From: Salvelinus alpinus
Taxonomy: Eukaryota; Chordata; Actinopteri; Salmoniformes; Salmonidae
Direction of reading: 5' to 3'
Assembly: GCF_045679555.1 (NCBI RefSeq)
Contig: NC_092096.1
Coordinates: forward strand, 28,466,364 to 28,530,363
Length of the DNA stretch: 64,000 nucleotides
Positions 1-11,607 of this stretch are shown here, in pieces. Numbering within the stretch: the stretch's first letter is position 1; the number at the start of each line of letters is the position of its first letter. The notes under the pieces are model-generated. The model saw only the letters and a program-made list of their open reading frames with translations, was not told where the DNA came from and did no database searches. Made by a program: the position numbers and the translations under genes.

Positions 1-3000
1 CTCTATAACATTAGGAGAGGAGAGGGTCAGTTACTACTACTACTCTATAACATTAGGAGAGGAGAGGGTCAGTTACTACTACTACTCTATAACATTAGGA
101 GAGGAGAGGGTCAGTTACTACTACTACTACTCTCTAACATTAGGAGAGGAGAGGGTCAGTTACTACTACTACTACTCTATAACATTAGGAGATGAGAGGG
201 TCAGTTACTACTATTACTCTATAACATTAGGACAGGAGAGGGTCAGTTACTACTACTACTACTCTATAACATTAGGAGAGGAGAGGGTCAGTTACTACTA
301 CTACTACTCTATAACATTAAGAGAGGAGATGGTCAGTTACTACTACTACTACTACTATATAACATTAGGAGAGGAGAGTGTCAGTTACTACTACTACTCT
401 ATAACATTATGTGAGGAGAGGGTCAGTTACTACTACTACTACTCTATAACATTAGGAGAGGGTCAGTTACTACTACTACTCTATAACATTAGGAGAGGAG
501 AGGGTCAGTTACTACTACTACTACTCTATAACATTAGGAGAGGAGAGGGTCAGCTACTACTATTACTCTATAACATTAGGAGAGGAGAGGGTCAGTTACT
601 ACTATTACTCTATAACATTAGGAGAGGAGAGGGTCAGTTACTACTACTACTATTCTATAACATTAGGATAGGAGAGGGTCAGTTACTACTACTACTACTC
701 TATAACATTATTAGAGGAGAGGGTCAGTTACTACTACTACTACTCTATATAACATTAGGAGAGGAGAGTGTCAGTTACTACTACTACTCTATAACATTAT
801 GTGAGGAGAGGGTCAGTTACTACTACTACTACTCTATAACATTAGGAGAGGGTCAGTTACTACTACTACTCTATAACATTAGGAGAGGAGAGGGTCAGCT
901 ACTACTATTACTCTATAACATTAGGAGAGGAGAGGGTCAGCTACTACTATTACTCTATAACATTAGGAGAGGAGAGGGTCAGTTACTACTATTACTCTAT
1001 AACATTAGGAGAGGAGAGGGTCAGTTACTACTGCTACTACTCTATAACATTAGGAGAGGAGAGGGTCAGTTACTACTACTACTCTATAACATTAGGAGAG
1101 GAGAGGGTCAGTTACTGCTACTACTCTATAACATTAGGAGAGGAGAGGGTCAGTTACTACTACTACTATATAACATTAGGAGAGGAGAGGGTAAGTTACT
1201 ACTACTACTCTATAACATTAGGTGAGGAGAGGGTCAGTTACTACTACTACTCCTCTATAACATTAGGAGAGGAGAGGGTCGGTTACTACTACTACTCTAT
1301 AACATTAGGAGAGGAGAGGGTCAGTTACTGCTACTACTCTATAACATTAGGAGAGGAGAGGGTCAGTTACTACTACTACTACTCTATAACATTAGGAGAG
1401 GAGAGGGTCAGTTACTACTACTACTACTACTACTCTATAACATTAGGAGAGGAGAGGGTCAGTTACTACTACTACTCTATAACATTAGGAGAGGAGATGG
1501 TCAGTTACTACTACTGCTACTCTATAACATTAGGCGAGGAGAGGGTCAGTTACTACTACTACTACTACTCTATAACATTAGGAGAGGAGTGTGTCAGTTA
1601 CTACTACTACTACTGTATAACATTAGGAGAGGAGATGGTCAGTTACTACTACTACTACTACTCTCTAACATTAGGAGAGGAGAGGGTCAGTTACTACTAC
1701 TACTACTCTATAACATTAGGAGAGGAGAGGGTCAGTTACTACTACTACTACTATATAACATTACGAGAGGAGATGGTCAGTTACTACTACTACTACTACT
1801 ACTATATAACATTAGGAGAGGAGAGGGTCAGTTACTACTACTACTACTCTATAACATTAGGAGAGGAGATGGTCAGTTACTACTACTACTACTACTCTCT
1901 AACATTAGGAGAGGAGAGGGTCAGTTACTACTACTACTCTATAACATTAGGAGAGGAGAGGGTCAGTTACTACTACTACTACTCTATAACATTAGGAGAG
2001 GAGAGGGTCAGTTACTACTACTACTACTCTCTAACATTAGGAGAGGAGAGGGTCAGTTACTACTACTACTACTACTATATAACATTAGGAGAGGAGAGGG
2101 TCAGTTACTACTACTACTCTATAACATTAGGAGAGGAGAGGGTCAGTTACTACTACTACTCTATAACATTAGGAGAAGAGAGGGTCAGTTACTACTACTA
2201 CTCTATAACATTAGGAGAGGAGAGGGTCAGTTACTACTACTACTCTATAACATTAGGAGAGGAGAGGGTCAGTTACTGCTACTACTCTATAACATTAGGA
2301 GAGGAGAGGGTCAGTTACTGCTACTACTCTATAACATTAGGAGAGGAGAGGGTCAGTTACTACTACTACTATATAACATTAGGAGAGGAGAGGGTCAGTT
2401 ACTACTACTACTCTATAACATTAGGTGAGGAGAGGGTCAGTTACTACTACTACTACTCTATAACATTAGGAGAGGAGAGGGTCAGTTACTACTACTACTC
2501 TATAACATTAGGAGAGGAGAGGGTCAGTTACTGCTACTACTCTATAACATTAGGAGAGGAGAGGGTCAGTTACTACTACTACTCTATAACATTAGGAGAG
2601 GAGAGGGTCAGTTACTGCTACTACTCTATAACAGTAGGAGAGGAGAGGGTCAGTTACTACTACTACTACTCGATAACATTAGGAGAGGAGAGGGTCAGTT
2701 ACTACTACTACTATATAACATTAGGAGAGGAGAGGGTCAGTTACTACTACTACTCTATAACATTAGGAGAGGGTCAGTTACTGCTACTACTCTATAACAT
2801 TAGGAGAGGAGAGGGTCAGTTACTACTACTACTCTATAACATTAGGAGAGGAGAGGGTCAGTGACTGCTACTACTACTACTCTATAACATTAGGAGAGGA
2901 GTGTGTCAGTTACTACTACTACTACTCTATAACATTAGGAGAGGAGAGGGTCAGTTACTACTACTACTACTCAATAACATTAGGAGAGGGTCAGTTACTA

Positions 3001-3905
3001 CTACTACTACTCTATAACATTAGGAAAGGAGAGGGTCAGTTACTACTACTACTACTCAATAACATTAGGAGAGGAGAGGGTCAGTTACTACTACTACTAT
3101 ATAACATTAGGAGAGGAGAGGGTCAGTTACTACTACTACTCTATAACATTAGGAGAGGAGAGGGTCAGTTACTACTACTACTACTCAATAACATTAGGAG
3201 AGGAGAGGGTCAGTTACTACTACTACTATATAACATTAGGAGAGGAGAGGGTCAGTTACTACTACTACTTCTACTCTATAACATTAGGAGAGGAGAGGGT
3301 CAGTTACTACTACTACTACTCAATAACTTTAGGAGAGGAGAGGGTCAGTTACTACTACTACTATATAACATTAGGAGAGGAGAGGGTCAGTTACTACTAC
3401 TGCTCTATAACATTAGGAGAGGAGAGGGTCAGTTACTACTACTACTGTATAACATTAGGAGAGGAGATGGTCAGTTAATACTACTACTCTCTAACATTAT
3501 GAGAGGAGTGTGTCAGTTACTACTACTACTCTATAACATTAGGAGAGGAGTGTGTCAGTTACTACTACTACTCTATAACATTAGGAGAGGAGATGGTAAT
3601 TTACTACTACTACTCTATAACATTAGGATAGGAGAGGGTCAGTTAATACTACTACTACTATATAACATTACGAGAGGAGATGGTCAGTTACTACTACTAC
3701 TACTATATAACATTAGGAGAGGAGAGGGTCAGTTACTACTACTACTACTCTATAACATTAGGAGAGGAGATGGTCAGTTACTACTACTACTACTACTCTC
3801 TAACATTAGGAGAGGAGAGGGTCAGTTACTACTACTACTACTCTATAACTTTAGGAGAGGAGAGGGTCAGTTACTACTACTACTACTCTATAACATTAGG
3901 AGAGG
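1..3905. repeat. Minisatellite, about 42-48 bp unit, derived from a CL intron/exon boundary
   Basis: The whole stretch is a head-to-tail array of one unit containing GGAGAGGAGAGGGTCAG, a variable run of TAC triplets, then TCTATAACATTA. The unit is 42 bp with short triplet runs and 45 or 48 bp with longer ones, so about 85-90 copies are present and the array runs past the left window edge. Because units vary in steps of 3 bp, long open frames arise that encode only repeats such as YYYYSITLGEE; these are not genes. One unit-like copy lies at about 41,348-41,387, exactly at the start of the CL pseudogene exon, where the minus-strand CTGACCCTCTCC begins the exon. The array therefore looks like an expansion of that boundary. 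Confidence 0.95.
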
Positions 3906-4459
3906 AGGAAAGAGAAGAGACACTGTGTTATCAGTGAACAAAACCACTTCAGATCAACAGTGCACACTGAATATACAATTTGCTACAGTACAGAGAACAA
4001 CTGAGAATAATGAAAAACAATCTATAAAGATAAAGGAAAACGAAAAAACTCTGAATTAGTTTTTAGACCAAACAATCCACCAGATAAATGTATGTTACAT
4101 TCATGCTCTACAGTTAGCACATGAAGTGCAACAAAACACTTGGAGCGGGTTTCATGGACACAGATGAAGCCGTGTCCTAGACTAAAAATCACTTTGATAC
4201 AGTCTGCATACAGCATGATTTAATATTCACAATTTTAAATAAGACATGAAATCTCCATCTTCATTTATGTCAAAGCTACTCAGATACAATCCCAAAATAG
4301 TATTTAAAACTATAGATGAGGTTTACCTTCAAACTGCCAGTGTTAACATCTACTATGAATGCAATACACAGTGTTGGTTTTATTATAGGAATAGGGGTAG
4401 CTTCATCTCAACAGAACAATGAGCTGACATTCAAAACTGATATCAAAATGTGCTCTTTT
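3906..4459 (-). other. J-C intron of the second CL isotype, left part
   Basis: No coding potential. From about 4,085 the sequence matches 41,390-41,740 (shared ATGTATGTTACATTC, TTTAATATTCACAATTTTAA and ATCAAAATGTG), the intron next to the CL pseudogene. Positions 3,906-4,085 have no counterpart there. The CL exon that belonged here would lie left of the window, beyond the minisatellite. Confidence 0.7.
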
Positions 4460-5134
4460 TGTCACACACTGATCTGTTTCACCTGTCTTTGTGATTGTCT
4501 CCACCCCCCCACCAGGGGTTGCCGATCTTCACAATTATCCCCTGTGTATTTATACCTGTGTTCTCTGTTTGTCTGTTGCCAGTTCGTCTTGTTTGTCAAG
4601 TCAAACAGCGTTTTTGTCTCTCAGCTCCTGCTTTTCCCAGTCTCTCTTTTTCTCGCCCTCCTGGTTTTTACCCTTGCCTGTCCTGACTCTGAGCCCGCCT
4701 GCCTGACCACTCTGCCTGCCCCTGACCCTGAGCCTGCCTGCCGACCCGTACCTTTGCCCCACCTCCGGATTATTGACCTCTGCTTACCCTGACCCTGCCT
4801 GCCGACCTGTACCTTTGCCCCACCTCCGGAATTTTGACCTCTGCCTACCCTGAGCCTGCCTGTCGACCTGTACCTTTGCCCCACCTCCGGATTATTGACC
4901 TCTGCCTACCCTGACCCTGAGCCTGCCTGCCGACCTGTACCTTGGCCCAACCTCTGGATTATTGACCTCTGCCTACCCTGACACTGAGCCTGTCTGCCAT
5001 CTGGTACCGTTGCCCCACCTCTGGTTTACTGACCCCTAACTGCCCTGACCTGTCTATTGCCTGCCCCTGTTGGATTATTAAACCATTGTTAATTCGACGT
5101 TGTCTGCATCTGGGTCGTACCTTCATACCTGATA
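4460..5134 (+). mobile_element. LTR-like retroelement fossil with internal tandem repeats
   Basis: The insertion is defined by comparison with the paralogous intron at 41,740, where the flanks are continuous. It starts TGTCACACACTGATC and ends near CATACCTGATA. It contains three to four imperfect copies of a roughly 66-bp unit (about 4,680-5,040, with the motif GCCTGCCGACCTGTACC). The TG start and terminal layout resemble long terminal repeats that I recognise as common in salmonid genomes, probably Ty3/Gypsy-related. No coding domain is present. Family assignment is from memory. Confidence 0.5.
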
Positions 5135-5258
5135 CTTCTTAATCACATGTTAGAATGCTTATGGTTTTATTGTCAAATGAACATGGTGGTATGTGAACAA
5201 TTCTCTCACTCTGAGCTCTAAACATCTACCATTCTGTCCACAAAAATCTCTAAAAATA
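5135..5258 (-). other. J-C intron of the second isotype, right part
   Basis: This resumes the match to 41,750-41,880 (ATCACATGTTAGAATGCTTA). It stops at the TA where the Tc1 element is inserted, so no J segment follows as it does near 50.9 kb. Confidence 0.65.
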
Positions 5259-6285
5259 CACTGCTCCAAAAAATAAAGGGAACACTTAAACAACACAATG
5301 TAACTCCAAGTCAATCACACTTCTGTGAAATCAAACTGTCCACTTAGGAAGCAACACTGATTGACAATAAATTTCACATGCTGTTGTGCAAATGGAATAG
5401 ACAAAAGGTGGAAATTATAGGCAATTAGCAAGACACCCCCAATAAAGGAGTGGTTCTGCAGGTGGTGACCACAGACCACTTCTCAGTTCCTATGCTTCCT
5501 GGCTGATGTTTTGGTCACTTTTGAATGCTGGCGGTGCTTTCACTCTAGTGGTAGCATGAGACGGAGTCTACAACCCACACAAGTGGCTCAGGTAGTGCAG
5601 CTTATCCAGGATGGCACATCAATGCGAGCTGTGGCAAGAAGGTTTGCTGTGTCTGTCAGCGTAGTGTCCAGAGCATGGAGGCGCTACCAGGAGACAGGCC
5701 AGTACATCAGGAGATGAGGAGGAGGCCGTAGGAGGGCAACAACCCAGCAGCAGGACCGCTACCTCCGCCTTTGTGCAAGGAGGAGCACTGCCAGAGCCCT
5801 GCAAAATGACCTCCAGCAGGCCACAAATGTGCATGTGTCAGCATATGGTCTCACAAGGGGTCTGAGGATCTCATCTCGGTACCTAATGGCAGTCAGGCTA
5901 CCTCTGGCGAGCACATGGAGGGCTGTGCGGCCCCACAAAGAAATGCCACCCCACACCATGACTGACCCACCGCCAAACCGGTCATGCTGGAGGATGTTGC
6001 AGGCAGCAGAACGTTCTCCACGGCGTCTCCAGACTCTGTCACGTCTGTCACATGTGCTCATGTGCTCAGTGTGAACCTGCTTTCATCTGTGAAGGGCACA
6101 GGGCGCCAGTGGCAAATTTGCCAATCTTGGTGTTCTCTGGCAAATGCCAAACATCCTGCACGGTGTTGGGCTGTAAGCACAACCCCCACCTGTGGACGTC
6201 GGGCCCTCATACCACCCTCATGGAGTCTGTTTCTGACCGTTTGAGCAGACACATGCACATTTGTGGCCTGCTGGAGGTCATTTTC
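5259..6285 (+). mobile_element. Tc1/mariner element, rearranged and 3'-truncated
   Basis: The left terminus CACTGCTCCAAAAAATAAAG follows a TA. A Tc1 transposase amino end is read on the + strand from about 5,550 ([20 protein letters not shown], helix-turn-helix region) to a motif [13 protein letters not shown] near 5,845. From there to about 6,280 the continuing transposase (QTVRNRLHEGGMRARRPQVG, then [19 protein letters not shown] and [10 protein letters not shown]) is read only on the - strand. The middle of the element has thus been inverted, and a piece of about 35 bp is repeated in opposite orientation at both edges. The usual right terminus is absent. Not functional. Confidence 0.8.
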
Positions 6286-6289
6286 CCCA

Positions 6290-6452
6290 CCTATGTTGTG
6301 GGATCTTGTTTTTGTACAGCTCTTGTAGCCTACGGAACAGTACGTTCGTTTTGGTTTCACTTTGTTAATTTGTTGCTGGTTCTCATTTAAATAAATGTGA
6401 TGACCACAAATTACGCTGCGCCTTGGTCTCCTTCAAACAACGAACGTTACAA
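6290..6452 (+). mobile_element. LTR-like 3' end, fossil fragment
   Basis: It contains an AAATAAA signal followed by GCTGCGCCTTGGTCTC and ends CGAACGTTACA. This closely resembles the 3' end of the LTR-like element that ends at 17,207. Only the terminal part is present. Assignment rests on similarity between the two places. Confidence 0.4.
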
Positions 6453-6674
6453 TTGCTATCATGTGCCAGCAGAAGTAAGACTGGAACATAGAATCAACAG
6501 GAACTGAAAGTATAGTTTCAACACACAGACATCTGACTTTTGTACAGTTGACCTCTTCATGCACTTACAAAGTCTCTACCACTGATTCTTACTCTCAAAC
6601 TAAAGAAAATCATGAATTGTGCAGTATAAGGTATTGAAAACATAATCAAATAATCTCTGTTTAATTATAACTTC

Positions 6675-6879
6675 CTAGCCTGGTACCACCAGAAACCTGG
6701 GGGAGCTCCTAAACTCCTGATATACTGGGCAACAACACTTCAGTCTGGGACTCCATCTAGATTCAGTGGCAGTGGCTCTCATAGTGACTTCACTCTGACC
6801 ATCAGTGGAGTCCAGGTTGAAGATGCAGGAGATTACTACTGTCAGAGTTACAACTACATCAATAGTAAAGATGTGTTCA
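6675..6879 (+). pseudogene. V1: 5'-truncated IgL V pseudogene with intact RSS
   Basis: The segment starts inside framework 2 ([17 protein letters not shown]) and runs open through FR3 ([19 protein letters not shown]) to the second cysteine ([19 protein letters not shown]). Leader, FR1 and CDR1 are missing; the sequence upstream of 6,675 has no V similarity. The RSS is intact: heptamer CACAGTG at 6,880-6,886, 12-bp spacer, nonamer ACAAAAACA at 6,899-6,907 (last base off consensus). Without promoter, leader and first cysteine it cannot encode a V domain, but it could still be cut by RAG or donate sequence in gene conversion. Confidence 0.9.
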
Positions 6880-6907
6880 CACAGTGATACAGAGCCGTAC
6901 AAAAACA

Positions 6908-7049
6908 TCCCTCAGTCAGACTGCACACTTATATCAGTTAGCAGGATGGCCATTCTTAACTGTGAAGTCACAGACTCACTGGTACGTTTGTCTGAGGGCA
7001 TCTTAAGGCAGCTGACAATATATTTAACCTGTCTGGGAACAGGTTTTAA
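6908..7049. other. V1 3' flank
   Basis: Short V 3' flank ending in two copies of TTAACCTGTCTGGGAAC (7,024 and 7,046). The second copy is the left edge of the next element. Confidence 0.5.
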
Positions 7050-8502
7050 CCTGTCTGGGAACCGCTTCCGCTAGCGGAACCCCTCGCCAACAGCCAATGA
7101 AATTGCAGGGCTCCAAATACAATTAAACAGAAATCTCATAAATTAAATTTCTCAAACATACAAGTATCAGCCACCATTTTAAAGATACAATTCTCGTTAA
7201 TCCAGCCACAGTGTCTGATTTCAAAAATGCTTTAGAGCAAAAGATCCACAAACGATTATGTTATGTCACCACCAAGTCACAGAAAAACCCAGCCATTTTT
7301 CCAGCCAAAGAGAGGAGTCACAAAAAGCACAAATAGAGATAAAATTAATCACTAACCTTTGATGATCTTCATCAGATGACACTCATAGGACTTAATGTTA
7401 CACAATACATGTATATTTTGTTTGATAAAGTGCATATTTATATCCCAAAATCTAATTTTACATTGGCGTGTTATGTTCAGTAATTCCAAAACATGCGGTG
7501 ATTTTTGCAGAGAGCCACATTAATTCACAGAAATACTCATTATAAATGTTGATGAAAATACAAGTGTTATGCATGGAACTTTAGATCCACTTCTCCTTAA
7601 TGCAACCGTGTGTCAGATTTCAAAAAAAGTTTACGGAAAAAGCATACCATGCAATAATCTGAGTAAGGAGCTCAGAGCCCAAACCAGCCAAAAGAAATAT
7701 CCGCCATGTTGCGCAGTCAACATTAGTCAGAAATAGCATTATAAATTATTCACTTACCTTTGATGATCTTCATCAGAATGCACTCCCAGGAATCCCAGTT
7801 CCACAATAAATGTTTGATTTGTTCGATAAAGTTCATAATTTATGTCGATATACCTCCTTTTGTTAGGGCGTTTGGTAAACAAATCGAAACGGGCGTGCAA
7901 CTTCCAGCGGAAAGGTCGGACGAAAATTCCAAAAAGTTAGATTACTGGTCGTAGGAACATGTCAAACGTTGTATAGAATCAGTCTTTAGGATGTTTTTAT
8001 CATAAATGTTCAATAATGTTCCAACCGGAGAATTCCATTGTCTGTAGAAAAGCCATGGAACGAGAGCTAACTCTCTCTTGACTGCGCGTCACAAGTCTGT
8101 GGCACTCTGCTAGACCCCTGACTCAAAGAGCTCCCATTCCCCCCTCCTTTATAGTAGAAGCCTGAAACAAGTTTCTAAAGACGGTTGACATCTAGTGGAA
8201 GCCTTAGGAAGTGCAATTTGACCCCATAGACACTGTGTATTCGATAGGCCAAGCTTTGAACAACAACCAACCTCAGATTTCCCACTTCCTGTTTGGATTT
8301 TTTCTCAGGTTTTTGCCTGCCATATGAGTTCTGTTATACTCACAGACATCATTCAAACAGTTTTAGAAACTTCAGAGTGTTTTCTATCCAATACTACTAA
8401 TAATATGCATATATTAGCATCTGGGACTGAGTAGGAGGCAGTTTACTCTGGGCACGCTTTTCATCCAAAAGTGAAAATGCTGCCCCCTATCCCAAAGAAG
8501 TT
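7050..8502 (-). mobile_element. Non-autonomous DNA transposon with TTAA target duplication
   Basis: A 1.45-kb non-coding element is flanked by TTAA (7,046-7,049 and 8,503-8,506). Its ends are related inverted repeats (CCTGTCTGGGA on the left; the right end reads CTTCTTTGGGATAGGGGGC on the other strand). An internal paragraph is repeated: CCTTTGATGATCTTCATCAG at 7,355 and 7,758. No transposase is visible. TTAA duplications are characteristic of piggyBac and Kolobok elements; I cannot choose between them. Related copies are at 27,622-29,060 and about 18,050-18,385. Confidence 0.7.
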
Positions 8503-8506
8503 TTAA

Positions 8507-9284
8507 GAACTTTACTCACCCTACAGAGTCATGGACATTGCTGACTGAGATAGCATAACTGTATTTTATATAATGTCCCCAACATAAGAACTGAGTTTGC
8601 TAAGAGTGCTTTTAGATTGGCTGTGTAGTAGAGCTGAACAACAATAGTTATTTCTGATAACTCAAAGCTGTTAGATCGTATTCAGTCACTTCCATTTGTT
8701 CTTGACTATCCCATGGAGAACCATGAACCCATCTACCTGCAAAACGGTTACAATCTGTAATCTTCCAAAACAGACTTCCTGATGCTCCTTGAAGATATTT
8801 GAAGTTACATCACACATATTGTACATTATATTCTTAATATGTAGAGGAGAAACTGGGTTTCATGTACTGTAATGGTAGTCTACAGAGTCCCAGTGTGTCT
8901 GATCAGAGACACAGGAGAGGAGGGAGGGAGCTGAACTCAGTCAGGGACAGAGTAGCAGTTCTGCACAGTGGACTCTCTCTTCTCTGTTGCAGTCCAATAT
9001 TCAGTCCACTCAGTCCACACAACTCACTACATTAACACTAATTTCCCTGCAGGGGGCGATACATGACCATTGATCACTGGGCGGTTTAACATGACTAGCG
9101 TTCCTATTTTCCATAGATATCAATACAGTATGTTACCATACCATATTAAATAATTAAATGGGTGCTTACATTTGTCTTATTTAACACATGTAGATGTGTG
9201 TATTATATGAGTTGGAAATGTGTTATTGGCATATGCCATCCACAGCCAGGGATCAGACATTATTGAGGGAAACCATGGAGCATT
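8507..9284. other. Intergenic V-flank sequence, no gene seen
   Basis: It contains a fragment of the common V 3' flank (TGTGTAGTAGAGCTGAACAACAATAG at about 8,620 in part). Near 9,060-9,165 it matches 14,670-14,745 (TTTTCCATAGATATCAATA). No open frame with family similarity. Confidence 0.5.
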
Positions 9285-9425
9285 TAGTGTTAAGTGCCTT
9301 GCTCAAGGGCACATCAAAATATTTTATTTACCTTGTCAGCTCGGGGATTCAAACCAACATTTCATTTACTAGCCCAATGCTCATAACCACTAGGATTCCT
9401 GCCACCCTCATTTCCATGAACATTT
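9285..9425 (-). mobile_element. tRNA-derived SINE fragment, reverse orientation
   Basis: On the - strand a degraded tRNA-like head with a box-B-like GGTTTGAATCCCC is followed by TGCCCTTGAGCAAGGCACTT. This pattern is shared with the SINE at 23,675 (AGCAAGGCACTTAACC). Not a functional tRNA. Confidence 0.65.
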
Positions 9426-9446
9426 AGCAACAGACAAAATTATACA

Positions 9447-9940
9447 CACTGAGTATACAAAACATTAAGGACACCTGCTCTTTCTATGACATAGACGGAC
9501 CGGGTAAATCCAGGTGAGATCTATGATCCCTTAGTGATGTCGCGTGTTAAATCCACTTCAATCAGTGTATATAAAAGGAAGGAGACAGGTTAAATAATTA
9601 TTTTTAAGACTTGTGTCAATTGAGACATGGACTGTGTGCGTGTGCCATTGAGGATGAATGGGCAAGACCAAAAATGTAAGTGCCTTTGAACAGGGTATGG
9701 TGGTAGGTGCCAGGCGCACCGTTTTGTGTCAAGAACTGCAACGATGCTGGGTTTTCCACGCTCAACAGTTTCTCGTGAGTATCAAGAATGGTCCACCCAA
9801 AGGGCATCCAGCCAACCTGACACAACTGTGGGAAGCATTGGAGTCAACATGTACCAGCATCCCTGTGGAACGCTTTCAACACCTTGTAGAGTCCATGACC
9901 AGACAAAGTGAGGTGTTCTTAATGTTTGGTATACTCAGTG
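9447..9940 (+). mobile_element. Internally deleted Tc1 element
   Basis: Terminal inverted repeats CACTGAGTATACAAAACATT and, at the right end, the matching TTTGGTATACTCAGTG bound about 494 bp. The inside encodes only scraps of Tc1 transposase: FEQGMVVGARR, then a frame change to [21 protein letters not shown], then [21 protein letters not shown]. The catalytic middle is missing. This is a MITE-like deletion derivative. Confidence 0.85.
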
Positions 9941-10246
9941 TATGTTAGTTAGTTACATTATATAGTACTTTTGAAAATATTTTCTCCAGTATTCATTATG
10001 TTATTGTCTTGCTAAACAACATTGATAGTAATCATATGTTATAGCCCTTAAACCAATAATATCCATTGTATTTATAACCTTTTTATTCACATAATTTATT
10101 TACATATTAATATGGACTTTAATGGTTATTAGGGGACAATTGTGGGAGCAAGATCAGGTTGTAATGGACTCTCAGTTGTAATCTGATAAATCCTTAGTGG
10201 TCTAAGTTTACTGACTAACGGTGGATGGGGAGACGACCAGAATATT

Positions 10247-10310
10247 ATTTGCATAGTGATGATGCTCTGCATAGACAGCACATGCTTCAGTGGTCTGGGG
10301 GTGTTTATAT
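10247..10310 (+). promoter_or_regulatory. V2 promoter: octamer and TATA
   Basis: A perfect octamer ATTTGCAT (10,247-10,254) lies about 50 bp before TTTATAT (10,304-10,310), which is about 65 bp before the V2 ATG. This octamer/TATA arrangement is the standard Ig V promoter. Confidence 0.85.
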
Positions 10311-10374
10311 CCCTGTGAGTTTAACACTTCATGACTGAGAGCTGTCCTTCATGACAACAGAACCCACAACAATC

Positions 10375-10882
10375 ATGACTTTTATCACCATCTTCATCTG
10401 GACACTTGCTTTCTACATCAAGGGTAAAAAAAATGTTTTGCATTTTTTATTAAAAATGAATTAAATCTACGCCATCAAAATGTATATTAATGTTAAAATT
10501 GATTCAGAGCTATTGATTACTATATGTAAAATAAATTTCATATAAATATTTGTATTCCGTTTTTCAGAATCTAGAGGACAGTACACTGTGACTCAAACTC
10601 CTGCAGTGAAAGCTGTTCTCGAAGGACAGACAGTCTCTCTGAACTGTAAAACCAGCAGTGATGTGCATGGTAATGTCTATCTAGCCTGGTACCAGCAGAA
10701 AAATGGAGGAACTCCTAAACTCCTTATTCACACTGCTACAACACTTCAGTCTGGGATTCCATCTAGATTCAGTGGCAGTGGATCTGGGAGTGACTTCACT
10801 CTGACCATCAGTAGAGTCCAGGCTGAAGATGCAGGAGATTACTACTGTCAGAGTTTACACTGCCCTAGTAGCTGTGTGTTCA
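10375..10882 (+). CDS. V2: open IgL kappa-like V gene with two extra CDR3 cysteines
   Basis: The leader exon at 10,375-10,423 encodes [16 protein letters not shown], a hydrophobic signal peptide, and ends G|GTAAAA. The V exon runs 10,568-10,882 after TTTTCAG. It is open from [17 protein letters not shown] through C23 (LNCKTSS), W41 ([10 protein letters not shown]) and FR3 ([18 protein letters not shown]) to C104 (DYYCQSLH). CDR3 then reads CPSSCVF, adding two cysteines. RSS: CACAGTG 10,883-10,889, 12-bp spacer, ACAAAAACC 10,902-10,910. The product is the variable domain of a light chain on B cells and in plasma. By V family it groups with V4 and V9. It looks functional apart from the unusual CDR3. 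Confidence 0.93.
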
Positions 10883-10910
10883 CACAGTGATACAGAGCCG
10901 AACAAAAACC

Positions 10911-11600
10911 TCCCTCAGTCAGACTGCACAGTGACTGTACTGCTACAGCTGGGACCTACTGCAGGTGCTGAGGGGAGGAGATGATCCAGTACAATGACAC
11001 AGTGTGTAGTAGAGCTGAACAACAATAGAGTCAAACTAGAGCTGTGTCTAGAAGACCTTAGATCATAACTGATCACTAAATGTTTCTCCTGAACATTAAC
11101 TACATGTTGACTCTGTTGAGTAACTCAAGGAAAACCATCAACCAATCTGGATTAGAGATGATGTGCAATGATCCAAACCCCTAAAGATGACCTGTGTTTT
11201 GAATAGCTAGAAATTAATCAACATGATTCAAACAGATACATTAAAGCCCCTAAACATTACCCATACATCCTCCCTCACACCACTGTGGTAGTTCCAGAGA
11301 GCAGCAGGTGAAGCAGGAGACTGGAGACGTCAGAGCTCTGGAGATCTCCTCTTTCGATCAGAGTCAGTCAGCAGCATCATAGTCCACACACAGACTGCAG
11401 TTACTGATCCTGACCACTGGAGGGAGACATAAAGCCGATACTATCTGCTCTAATAACACAGCAATAACAATATGCTCCATTTGTAGATGTCTATAATCAA
11501 TATATCAGTCCCCATTCAGCACTTATATTAGAAACCATGTCAGTCATTACATAGCTATCAGGTTTCTACATTACATCAGTTTGACTGTCCAGGAAAACTA
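10911..11600 (+). repeat. Type-A V 3'-flank block, copy 1 of 5
   Basis: Non-coding sequence beginning TGCACAGTGACTGTACTGC and containing TGTGTAGTAGAGCTGAACAA and CCACTGGAGGGAGACATAAA. It recurs nearly unchanged after V6 (42,842), V9 (55,315), V11 (58,965) and the V fragment (60,488), showing that V genes spread together with about 0.7 kb of 3' flank. No other feature is seen. Confidence 0.85.
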
Positions 11601-11607
11601 TTTACAT

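Noticed and set aside
329-2864. Long open frames of 279-455 codons in the first 4 kb
   Set aside because: They translate the minisatellite (YYYYSITLGEE and LLLLYNIRRGEGQ in different frames); open only because units are multiples of 3 bp without stops.
1-3905. CRISPR-like regular repeats
   Set aside because: No unique spacers; units are contiguous and near-identical, and the genome is vertebrate.
4491-4884. Proline-rich open frames on both strands
   Set aside because: They fall in the internal tandem repeat of an LTR-like fossil; composition explains the lack of stops.
6675-6908. Antisense open frames across V exons (for example 24,441-24,659 and 60,117-60,335)
   Set aside because: They are reverse-strand shadows recurring in each V because the exons are conserved.
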